The notes under the pieces are model-generated. The model saw nothing but the letters and a program-made list of their open reading frames with translations. It was not told the DNA's origin and ran no database searches. Position numbers and translations under genes: made by a program. Shown piece after piece: positions 1-5,793 of a stretch of 11,130 nt of DNA (position 1 is its first letter; each line of letters begins with the position of its first letter). The stretch spans positions 1 to 11,130 of the forward strand of contig DISP01000176.1 of assembly GCA_002421995.1 (NCBI GenBank), written 5' to 3'. This stretch comes from Bacteroidales bacterium UBA6207 (GTDB lineage: Bacteria > Bacteroidota > Bacteroidia > Bacteroidales > F082).

Positions 1-470
1 GATTTCTCCATACTGGAGGTAGGAATCGTATAAGCTTCAAAGAGGAAAGTGCGGATGATGGTTGCAGCAACAACAGCAAAAATGATCGCGTCGAGCCACT
101 CCCTAACAGGACCTTTTTTGATCTTTTTTATTTTGGTGGGGTCGGTATAGTGTGTGTGCTCCTCTGCTGCTACCATCGGCAGATAAACGAAAGGCAGCAC
201 CGAAACAAAAAGGTGTTGCCACAATTCGTTTTTCCCGAAAGCTTTAACAAACTCTATCAGCATCAGCATATAAACAAAAACATTGATGAAAGGTATCAAC
301 AGAAAGATATACCACCACCAGGGTTTTTTTATCAGTTGAAGCAAAATATAGAGGTTGTAAAATGGGATCAATGTGATCATTCCTTTTTGTCCGGCTTTTT
401 CAAAAAGCTTCCAGGCAAAAACCGTGGGGATGGTGAGCAACAAAGTAATAAGGAAAATTAATGACAACAT
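1..470 (-). CDS. lepB: Signal peptidase I (family S26) with N-terminal DUF5684-like membrane module, 3'-truncated by window edge
   Basis: This is a membrane serine protease that removes signal peptides from Sec-exported proteins. Read from an ATG at 470, it gives 156 complete codons before the left edge. Residues 1-100 are largely hydrophobic: a first membrane segment at 1-19, then WKLFEKAGQKG and the KPWWWY patch near residue 50, then further membrane segments to about residue 100. That pattern resembles the DUF5684 module often found before the peptidase domain in Bacteroidota. A charged linker (about 102-122) leads to another membrane segment (about 126-143). It ends in the box B motif IPTSSMEKS, where Ser153 directly before Met154 is the expected nucleophile. 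The catalytic Lys and boxes C-E lie outside the window. The gene follows dapB by 107 nt, so it may be the last gene of the par operon or have its own promoter; no clean TAnnTTTG was found in that gap. The family call is firm; the DUF5684 assignment is from pattern memory. Confidence 0.9.
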   Translation of the reverse strand, partial: MLSLIFLITLLLTIPTVFAWKLFEKAGQKGMITLIPFYNLYILLQLIKKPWWWYIFLLIPFINVFVYMLMLIEFVKAFGKNELWQHLFVSVLPFVYLPMVAAEEHTHYTDPTKIKKIKKGPVREWLDAIIFAVVAATIIRTFLFEAYTIPTSSMEK

Positions 471-577
471 AAATTCTTTTTTAGGGCGGCTAAATTATAA
501 AACTTCGGGCAATGTTGGCAGCTAATGTTGTTAATTATTCAAAACCAAAGCGATGCAGGGCAAAATATGGAACGGAT

Positions 578-1300
578 TTAATCTTTCAAAAGGTCATCCA
601 TGGTAAAGACTCCGGTTTTTCCAAAAATGTATTCAGCTGCAAGCACAGCACCAAGTGCAAAACCTTCGCGACCCAGGGCTTCGTGCCGCAATGTGATGAT
701 ATCCTCGGCCGATTGTGCTGTTATTTCGTGAATACCATTGACTTCGCCTTCACGTTTTGCTTCGATCAGCAATTGACCCTCTTTGGCCGGCCTTTCCATC
801 GTCCAGCTTTTGTAGCGGCTGTTGCAGGCAATAAAATCAGTTGCAAGCTTTATGGCAGTTCCGCTTGGCGCATCCAGCTTGTGCACATGATGCACTTCGC
901 GCATAGAAACAGTGTAGGCAGTTCCGTTAAGCAAACGCGCCATTTGCTGGTTCAGCCGAAAGGCAATGTTCATGCCCAGCGAGAAGTTAGGCGCATAAAA
1001 AAGCGTTTGCTGCCCGCTGACCACTTTTTCTGTTATCTCCTGCAGCCTGTGATGCCAGCCTGTTGTTCCCATCACTAATGGTTTGTGGCAGCTGAAGCAA
1101 TAGCTCATGTTTTTATCAACCGCATCAGGGATAGTAAAGTCAATTGCGATGTTGCTGCTTTGCAATTTGCTGAGGATTTCTGCTTCGGATGTTGATTTTT
1201 CGATGATACATGCGATCTGATGGCCGCGTTCAACAGCAATTTTTTCAATCATTTTGCCCATTTTCCCATAGCCGAAGAGGGCAATACGTAAAGTTTCCAT
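578..1300 (-). CDS. dapB: 4-hydroxy-tetrahydrodipicolinate reductase
   Basis: This cytosolic NAD(P)H-dependent enzyme reduces the dehydrated product of DapA to tetrahydrodipicolinate, supplying lysine and, where used, diaminopimelate for peptidoglycan. The 240-residue protein has the Rossmann glycine motif GYGKMG at 10-15, IDFTIPDA at 53-60, GTTGW at 78-82 and APNFSLGMNI at 103-112. The signature HHVHKLDAPSGTA spans 137-149; H137 and K141 correspond to the catalytic His159 and Lys163 of the E. coli enzyme. It is shorter than E. coli DapB (273 aa), as is usual in this phylum. The frame is open 19 codons further upstream, but METLRIALFG starts directly at the first beta strand and its ATG lies 1 nt after the stop of the DUF5683 gene. 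I therefore chose 1300. The 1-nt gap suggests translational coupling. Confidence 0.95.
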   Translation of the reverse strand: METLRIALFGYGKMGKMIEKIAVERGHQIACIIEKSTSEAEILSKLQSSNIAIDFTIPDAVDKNMSYCFSCHKPLVMGTTGWHHRLQEITEKVVSGQQTLFYAPNFSLGMNIAFRLNQQMARLLNGTAYTVSMREVHHVHKLDAPSGTAIKLATDFIACNSRYKSWTMERPAKEGQLLIEAKREGEVNGIHEITAQSAEDIITLRHEALGREGFALGAVLAAEYIFGKTGVFTMDDLLKD

Positions 1301-1301
1301 A

Positions 1302-1880
1302 TTAAAATTTGAGACTGAAGGTAAGTCCTGCAGCAACCGGTGCTTGCCTGAAATCATTGTGCCAGGGCAGTTGTCCGGTGTTCAGGCCAGGCTGAACCTG
1401 CAGGCTGAGGTTGTCTGAGATGTCGTAGGTGAAAAAATGGGCATCCACGGTAGCATCAATGATATTCAGCGCATACCAAAGTCCCATCACGATCCAGCTT
1501 AACTCAGTGTTTCGCCGGTAAAAATCCCTGATTTGAATCAAATCCGAAGTGCCATAAACACCAACATATTTGTTGTCGGTCGGGTATTCTTCTCCATTTG
1601 AGACATAGATGAACGCTTCTTTTGCAACCAGGTATTCTTTTCGGTTGGTAATTGCAAAGTAGGAAATGGTTCCAAATCCGGCATAAACAATCGGGATTTT
1701 CCAGTATTTTTTGTTGTATGCCTGGCCTAAGCCCGGTAAAACTGCGGAATAAACAGAGGCTTTGTGGGGAGAATGCTTTGGCTTTACCGGAATGTTGTCA
1801 GGGCTGGCCACCTTTTGTGCGAAACCAATCTGTGACAAAAGCAGCAAAATCATTACCAGATGCAGCCAGTTGAGCCTCAT
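1302..1880 (-). CDS. DUF5683 family exported/membrane protein, function unknown
   Basis: This 192-residue protein has a clear signal peptide: M-R-L start, hydrophobic core at about 7-19 and a probable cut after GFA at 21. No cysteine follows, so it is not a lipoprotein. A linker rich in Lys and Pro (22-40) precedes the conserved stretch ASVYSAVLPGLGQAYNKKYW (41-60). This SAxxPGxGQxYNkkYWK pattern is what I recognise as DUF5683. Hydrophobic segments follow at about 63-77 and 128-141, then a C-terminal part that could be beta-structured and ends in LKF. The family usually sits between parB and dapB in Bacteroidota, as here, with 5 nt to parB and 1 nt to dapB, so it is co-expressed with chromosome partitioning and lysine synthesis genes. 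Its biochemical role is unknown to me. The terminal aromatic residue hints at outer-membrane or envelope location but proves nothing. Confidence 0.82.
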   Translation of the reverse strand: MRLNWLHLVMILLLLSQIGFAQKVASPDNIPVKPKHSPHKASVYSAVLPGLGQAYNKKYWKIPIVYAGFGTISYFAITNRKEYLVAKEAFIYVSNGEEYPTDNKYVGVYGTSDLIQIRDFYRRNTELSWIVMGLWYALNIIDATVDAHFFTYDISDNLSLQVQPGLNTGQLPWHNDFRQAPVAAGLTFSLKF

Positions 1881-1885
1881 TATTT

Positions 1886-2788
1886 TCAGGGTTTGTTGAG
1901 TTTCTCTATGATTTTCTCGAACTCACTGTCGCTGTTGAAGCCTATTACGATGTTTCCTTTTCCGTTTGCTGAGCGTTTGATGTCAACTTTTGCTTCTATT
2001 TTTTCGGCCAATTGTCGGGCCTGCTGTTTAAAAACAGGTGGCAACACCTGTGTTGAGGCCTTTTTTTGTTTTGGTTCGGGATTGTTCATTTCCCTTGCCA
2101 AAGCTTCCACTTGTCTCACGTTGAGTTCGTTGTCAATTATTTTTTGCAAAACAACGAGTTGATCCTCCGCTTTTTCCAGATTGATGATGGCCCGCGCATG
2201 TCCCATGCTGATGTGTCCATCGCGCAGGGCAATCTGAACTTCGGGAGGCAGTTTAAGCAAGCGCAGGAAATTGGTAATTGTGGTGCGGCTTTTCCCAACC
2301 TGATCGCTAAGCTGTTCCTGGGTGAGTTTGCATTCTTCGATAAGACGCTGGTAGGAAATGGCAACCTCGATGGCATTGAGGTTTTCGCGGTGAATGTTTT
2401 CAATCAGCGCCATTTCGAGCATTTGCTCATCATTGGCAACCCTGATGAAAACCGGTATTGTGCTAAGTCCGGCAAGCTTTGAGGCCCTCAAACGACGCTC
2501 ACCCGAAATCAGTTGATATTTGTCAAATCCTGATTTTCTTACGGTTACGGGTTGTATGACTCCCTGTGCCTTGATCGAAGCCGACAATTCACGCAAGGCC
2601 ATATCATCGAAGTCGGTTCTGGGCTGAAAGGGATTGGCTTCAATTTTATCGAGCTCAATTTCTGCTATTGCACCTGCAACATAATTTCCCGAAATATCGG
2701 TTGAGGTAATATCGGTGTCGGGGCTTTGCAAAATGGCCTCAAGACCACGGCCCAATCCGCGTTTTTTAAACTTATTATCTTGACTCAC
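1886..2788 (-). CDS. parB: ParB/Spo0J chromosome-partitioning protein (CTPase clamp)
   Basis: ParB binds centromere-like parS sites, uses CTP to close into a sliding clamp, and stimulates ParA to move origins apart. The 300-residue protein opens with the basic KKRGLGRGLEAIL segment (8-20), the usual ParA-stimulating peptide. The N-terminal nuclease-like/CTP-binding domain carries the C-motif-type GERRLRAS (96-103) and the arginine-patch motif ENIHRENLN (130-138). A helix-turn-helix lies at about 155-178 (LTQEQLSDQVGKSRTTITNF), followed by ISMGHARAI (193-201), the region that reads parS. After a Lys/Gln-rich linker (about 236-260), the last 40 residues should form the dimerisation domain. It begins 2 nt after the parA stop, so the two are surely co-transcribed. 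All hallmark motifs are intact and the length is normal for a chromosomal ParB. Confidence 0.96.
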   Translation of the reverse strand: MSQDNKFKKRGLGRGLEAILQSPDTDITSTDISGNYVAGAIAEIELDKIEANPFQPRTDFDDMALRELSASIKAQGVIQPVTVRKSGFDKYQLISGERRLRASKLAGLSTIPVFIRVANDEQMLEMALIENIHRENLNAIEVAISYQRLIEECKLTQEQLSDQVGKSRTTITNFLRLLKLPPEVQIALRDGHISMGHARAIINLEKAEDQLVVLQKIIDNELNVRQVEALAREMNNPEPKQKKASTQVLPPVFKQQARQLAEKIEAKVDIKRSANGKGNIVIGFNSDSEFEKIIEKLNKP

Positions 2789-2790
2789 AA

Positions 2791-3594
2791 CTAATTCTCC
2801 TTCTTTTCTTTATCGTTTGCGGTATTAACCATATTGTTTTTTTGCAGGATTTCTCTTGCAAGATTCAGGTAATTCACAGCTCCTGTGCTCGATGCATCGT
2901 GCATAATAACTGTTTCGCCAAAACTTGGTGCTTCACTTAAACGGGTGTTGCGTGCAATAATTGTGTTGAACACCATTTGTTGAAAATGTGTCTTAACTTC
3001 ATCAACCACCTGGCGCGACAGCCGCAGACGTGCATCAAACATTGTCAGCAAAATCCCTTCGATATCGAGCCGCGGATTGAGTCTTGACTGTACTATTTTT
3101 ATTGTATTCAGAAGTTTTCCGAGACCTTCAAGTGCAAAATATTCACATTGAACAGGGACGATAACCGAATCGGCTGCCGTGAGCGCATTCACGGTGATAA
3201 GACCCAGCGAAGGGCTACAGTCAATGACAATGAAATCGTATTGATTTTTAATCTTTTCAACGGTTTTATACATCATGCGTTCCCTGTCGGGCAGGTTGAT
3301 CATTTCGATTTCGGCACCAACCAGGTCAATATGTGCCGGTAACAAATACAAAAACGGTGTGGATGATTCACGAATAACAGTTTGAGGATCAAGGTTTTCG
3401 ATAATGCACTCATAAATACTGTTTTCGATTTCCTTTGGATCAAAACCCAGACCGGAAGTAGCATTGGCTTGCGGATCAGCATCAATCAGCAGGGTCTTGT
3501 ATTCGAGCACAGCGAGGCTTGCCGCAAGATTGATGGCGGTGGTGGTTTTACCAACCCCGCCTTTTTGGTTTGCTATTGCAATGGTTTTACCCAT
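2791..3594 (-). CDS. parA: ParA/Soj chromosome-partitioning ATPase
   Basis: ParA is a deviant-Walker ATPase that dimerises on ATP, coats nucleoid DNA and is released by ParB, driving origin segregation. The 267-residue protein begins MGKTIAIANQKGGVGKTT, giving the deviant Walker A at 11-18 with signature Lys11 and Lys16. Walker A' is LIDADPQANA (36-45) with Asp40, and Walker B is FIVIDCSPSLG (121-131) with Asp125. PVQCEYFALEGL (147-158) and the basic C-terminal DNA-binding stretch around 214-226 also fit Soj. The absence of an N-terminal HTH argues for a type Ib/chromosomal rather than a plasmid type Ia ParA. It is the first gene of the minus-strand operon. The upstream 178 bp contain a candidate -7 element and a hairpin, described separately. 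Confidence 0.96.
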   Translation of the reverse strand: MGKTIAIANQKGGVGKTTTAINLAASLAVLEYKTLLIDADPQANATSGLGFDPKEIENSIYECIIENLDPQTVIRESSTPFLYLLPAHIDLVGAEIEMINLPDRERMMYKTVEKIKNQYDFIVIDCSPSLGLITVNALTAADSVIVPVQCEYFALEGLGKLLNTIKIVQSRLNPRLDIEGILLTMFDARLRLSRQVVDEVKTHFQQMVFNTIIARNTRLSEAPSFGETVIMHDASSTGAVNYLNLAREILQKNNMVNTANDKEKKEN

Positions 3595-3645
3595 ATCATT
3601 TGATATTCAATACGTTGAAAAAACTATTATTCGAAGTCCAATCAG

Positions 3646-3653
3646 CAAAAATA
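3646..3653 (-). promoter_or_regulatory. Candidate Bacteroidota -7 element for the parA operon
   Basis: On the minus strand these bases read TATTTTTG, a full match to the TAnnTTTG consensus of the primary Bacteroidota sigma factor. It lies about 50 nt before the parA start codon. A good TTTG at the -33 position is missing; that region falls inside the adjacent hairpin. The motif is short and AT-rich, so chance occurrence is possible. Confidence 0.4.
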
Positions 3654-3663
3654 AGGCTTTTGT

Positions 3664-3683
3664 GCTTTCGTCCCGACGGAAGC
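3664..3683. repeat. GC-rich inverted repeat (8-bp stem, 4-nt loop) upstream of parA
   Basis: GCTTTCGTCCCGACGGAAGC can fold with GCTTTCGT (3664-3671) pairing with ACGGAAGC (3676-3683). There are 7 Watson-Crick pairs and one G-T wobble, and the loop is CCCG. It is flanked by a looser outer pair, AGGCTT (3654-3659) and AAGCCT (3680-3685). No long T-tract follows on either strand, so it is not a textbook terminator for the DUF3276 gene. It covers the expected -33 region of the putative parA promoter. It could be an operator, a weak terminator, or a single copy of a dispersed REP-like element. Confidence 0.55.
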
Positions 3684-3772
3684 CTCAATTTAACGATGAA
3701 ATAACCTGAATTTGTATAAATGGGATTAACTGAAGTCAGATTGGTGATGATGCGACATTAAAGACATGTGTT

Positions 3773-4108
3773 TTACAAATCTTCAAAGTTAATATCATCA
3801 TGATTTTCAAACTTTTCGCTCGGATCGGCTTCGTAATCATCCGGAAATTCACCTGTTTCTATGAAATGTATGGATTCTTCCAGACCCTTGATAAATTTCT
3901 CAAAGTCCTCTTTGTAAAGGAAAAGTTTGTGTTTCTCGTAAAAGAATCTGCCTTGTTCGTTGCTGAATTTTCGTTTACTTTCGGTGATGGTCAGATATTT
4001 TTCTTCGCCGCGGGTGGATTTCACATCAAAGAAATAGGTTCTTTTACCGGCTCTGACAGCACGTGAGAAATGTCCTTCCCGTCTATCCTGATTTTCACTC
4101 ATTTCCAT
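3773..4108 (-). CDS. DUF3276 family protein (PUR-alpha-like single-stranded nucleic-acid-binding domain)
   Basis: This 111-residue protein has one PUR-type repeat at about 13-83: the beta-rich FSRAVRAGKRTYFFDVK (14-30), EEKYLTITESKRKF (35-48) and RFFYEKHKLFLYKEDF (54-69), then an amphipathic helix KFIKGLEESIHFIE. This matches the bacterial DUF3276/PurA-like family, whose relatives bind single-stranded DNA and RNA (Borrelia BpuR is the studied example). The C-terminus (about 88-111) is a strongly acidic tail rich in Asp and Glu, which could regulate binding. An alternative start at Met3 is possible; the first ATG is used here. It is probably monocistronic: divergent from the E2 gene, with its own candidate promoter, and 178 bp from parA. 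Its nucleic-acid target is unknown. Confidence 0.85.
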   Translation of the reverse strand: MEMSENQDRREGHFSRAVRAGKRTYFFDVKSTRGEEKYLTITESKRKFSNEQGRFFYEKHKLFLYKEDFEKFIKGLEESIHFIETGEFPDDYEADPSEKFENHDDINFEDL

Positions 4109-4145
4109 TGCAAACTTTTTTGGTTTTTGTCAATTTTCTACCAAG

Positions 4146-4153
4146 CAAAGATA
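4146..4153 (-). promoter_or_regulatory. Candidate -7 element for the DUF3276 gene
   Basis: The minus strand reads TATCTTTG, an exact TAnnTTTG match followed by C, 37 nt before the ATG at 4108. That implies a leader of roughly 30 nt. No clear TTTG lies at the -33 spacing. Its position and orientation, directly upstream of an intact gene, are the main support. Confidence 0.5.
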
Positions 4154-4318
4154 AAAAAACTTTGTCTGGCGCTGCATTCTGGCGTTTTTCTATGTTTTTT
4201 TTATTGCATCCTGTTTGTGGTAACATCCCTGCGATGGTTCAAAAAAGACTGTTTTAAAGGTAAAGAACACATTATCAGACCGGTTCATGTGTGTTAAATC
4301 ATTGATCTGGCAAAGGTC

Positions 4319-4332
4319 AAATCTTCAGATTT
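4319..4332. promoter_or_regulatory. Perfect palindrome near the E2 promoter, possible operator
   Basis: AAATCTTCAGATTT has arms AAATCT and AGATTT that are exact reverse complements with a 2-nt spacer. Its centre is about 28 bp upstream of the candidate -7 element, covering or touching the -33 region where a regulator could act. No regulator can be assigned, and an AT-rich 6+6 palindrome could arise by chance. Confidence 0.3.
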
Positions 4333-4353
4333 ACATAAATGCAGAAAATTGCT

Positions 4354-4361
4354 TAATTTTG
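4354..4361 (+). promoter_or_regulatory. Candidate -7 element for the E2 gene
   Basis: TAATTTTG matches TAnnTTTG and lies 65 bp before the E2 start codon. A TTTAC at 4330-4334, 19 nt upstream, is an imperfect -33 candidate. The extended 11-mer TAATTTTGCCG recurs exactly at 7467-7477 before the histidine kinase gene, which strengthens both calls. Confidence 0.5.
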
Positions 4362-4426
4362 CCGCCTATTATTGAACAAAATACAGGTTCAGTCATTTAC
4401 TAAGTTTAATAGATTTTTGTTATAAT

Positions 4427-5734
4427 ATGGCAACTTTTGAAATTATAATGCCCAAGCTTGGCGAAAGCATCATTGAAGCGACGATTACTAAATGGCTCAA
4501 ACAACCCGGCGATATGATTGCCGAGGACGATGCCCTCGTTGAAATAGCAACGGATAAAGTGGATTCGGAGATTCCGTCGCCCGTTGAAGGAAAGCTTATC
4601 AAACGACTTTTTGAAGAAGGCGATGTTGTTGCGGTCGGGACACCGATTGCGCTGATTTCGTTAGATGGAAATGATGAAGTGGCAGCTGAAAAACCTGCCG
4701 CCACCGCGGAGCCCGCTGCTGCTGAAGTGTCAGTTCCTTTTGTTGAAGCCGAAGTGGTTGAGACGGCTGTTGCTGACTCAGCGACAGACCGCTATTATTC
4801 TCCCCTTGTGAAAAGTATTGCACGCGAGGAAGGGATATCTGTGCAGGAGCTTGATAAGATTGAGGGCAGTGGAAAAGATGGCCGGGTAACAAAAGAAGAC
4901 GTTTTAACCTACCTCAAATCACGTGGTCAGGTGTTGCCCGCCGTTCAGGCACCTGCAGCGGTGCAAGTGGCAAATGCCACAAAACCTGCAGCAAAAGCTG
5001 AAGCACCTAAAGTATCGGCCGACAGTGGTGATACCATCATCGAAATGGATCGTATGCGTCGCCTGATTGCCGACCACATGGTGATGTCGAAACAGGTATC
5101 ACCGCATGTGACCAGCTTCATTGATGTGGATGTGACCAATATCGTGAACTGGAGAAACAAGGTCAAAGACAGTTTTCAAAAGAAGGAAGGCGAAAAAATT
5201 ACCTTTACACCTATCTTCTTTGAGGCTGCTGCAAAGGCACTCAAGGCTTATCCGCAAATCAATGCCTCGGTAGATGGCTACAACATCATTTTGCGCAAAA
5301 ACATCAATATTGGTATGGCAACAGCATTGCCCTCAGGCAACCTGATTGTGCCAGTGATCAAAAATGTGGATGAGAAAAGCTTGCTCGGTATCACCAAAAA
5401 TGTGAATGACCTTGCAGCCCGGGCTCGTGCCAACAAGCTACAACCTGATGAAATACAAGGTGGTACGTTCACAATCACCAACTTCGGCTCGTTCGACAGT
5501 CTCACCGGAACACCTATCATTAATCAACCACAGGTGGCGATTCTGGCCGTTGGTGCAATCCGCAAACAGCCCGCAGTGATTGAAACACAATATGGCGATG
5601 TGATTGCAATCAGGCATATTATGATTCTGGCCCTGGCTTATGACCACCGCGTGGTGGACGGAGCACTGGGTGGAATGTACCTTAAAAAGATGAAGGAACT
5701 GCTCGAAGGTTTTGATTCTGAGAGAGCTATCTGA
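4427..5734 (+). CDS. 2-oxo acid dehydrogenase complex E2 subunit (dihydrolipoamide acyltransferase)
   Basis: E2 forms the core of a 2-oxo acid dehydrogenase complex. It takes an acyl group from E1 on its lipoyl arm and passes it to coenzyme A. The 435-residue protein has three classic modules. One lipoyl domain (about 2-78) has lipoyl-lysine K44 in EIATDKVDSEIPS. A peripheral subunit-binding domain (about 123-160) has YYSPLVKSIAREEGI and GSGKDGRVTKEDVL. The catalytic domain (about 205-435) has active-site DHRVVDG, with His407 and Asp411. The linkers (84-118 and 168-200) are rich in Ala, Pro, Val and Glu, as expected for flexible swinging arms. The substrate cannot be fixed: branched-chain and 2-oxoglutarate types are both plausible, so no symbol is given. 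No E1 or E3 gene is adjacent; the gene seems to stand alone between its promoter and an intrinsic terminator. The ATG at 4427 is the only start that gives a complete lipoyl domain. Confidence 0.94.
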   Translation: MATFEIIMPKLGESIIEATITKWLKQPGDMIAEDDALVEIATDKVDSEIPSPVEGKLIKRLFEEGDVVAVGTPIALISLDGNDEVAAEKPAATAEPAAAEVSVPFVEAEVVETAVADSATDRYYSPLVKSIAREEGISVQELDKIEGSGKDGRVTKEDVLTYLKSRGQVLPAVQAPAAVQVANATKPAAKAEAPKVSADSGDTIIEMDRMRRLIADHMVMSKQVSPHVTSFIDVDVTNIVNWRNKVKDSFQKKEGEKITFTPIFFEAAAKALKAYPQINASVDGYNIILRKNINIGMATALPSGNLIVPVIKNVDEKSLLGITKNVNDLAARARANKLQPDEIQGGTFTITNFGSFDSLTGTPIINQPQVAILAVGAIRKQPAVIETQYGDVIAIRHIMILALAYDHRVVDGALGGMYLKKMKELLEGFDSERAI

Positions 5735-5753
5735 TAAATATTGTTTCAAAACC

Positions 5754-5782
5754 GGGTTGAAGTTATGCTTCAACCCTTTTTT
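5754..5782 (+). terminator. Rho-independent terminator after the E2 gene
   Basis: GGGTTGAAG (5754-5762) pairs perfectly with CTTCAACCC (5768-5776) around the 5-nt loop TTATG. TTTTTT (5777-5782) follows, and a second T-run continues after one A. The stem begins 19 nt after the E2 stop. It is the clearest terminator in the window, yet it ends only 11 nt before the exonuclease ATG. Confidence 0.88.
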
Positions 5783-5793
5783 ATTTTTTTCTG

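Larger units (their letters stand above)
4109..4426. other. Divergent intergenic region, 318 bp
   Basis: This stretch separates the DUF3276 gene (leftward) from the E2 gene (rightward). The left half is T-rich on the plus strand, and its short open frames look like low-complexity noise with no recognisable protein. It holds one candidate -7 element for each direction and a perfect 6+6 palindrome near the rightward one. It also has a weak inverted repeat TGAAC/GTTCA (4373-4377 and 4387-4391) in the probable E2 leader. No RNA gene was recognised. Confidence 0.6.

Noticed and set aside
511..529. Direct repeat AATGTTG in the dapB-lepB gap as a possible regulatory or mobile-element footprint
   Set aside because: Only 7 bp repeated once with a 6-bp spacer; no inverted ends or transposase remnant; easily due to chance.
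512..1078. 188-codon plus-strand open frame
   Set aside because: It lies antisense to the fully supported dapB gene, has no recognisable domain and has a composition typical of a shadow frame.
4060..4075. CACGTG core as a possible parS site (also at about 4920)
   Set aside because: The parS consensus TGTTTCACGTGAAACA matches only in the CACGTG core; the flanks do not match at either place, and both copies are inside coding sequence.
4063..4297. Overlapping 64- and 75-codon plus-strand frames in the divergent intergenic region
   Set aside because: They start inside the DUF3276 gene antisense and run through T-rich sequence, giving Phe/Leu-rich low-complexity peptides with no family resemblance.
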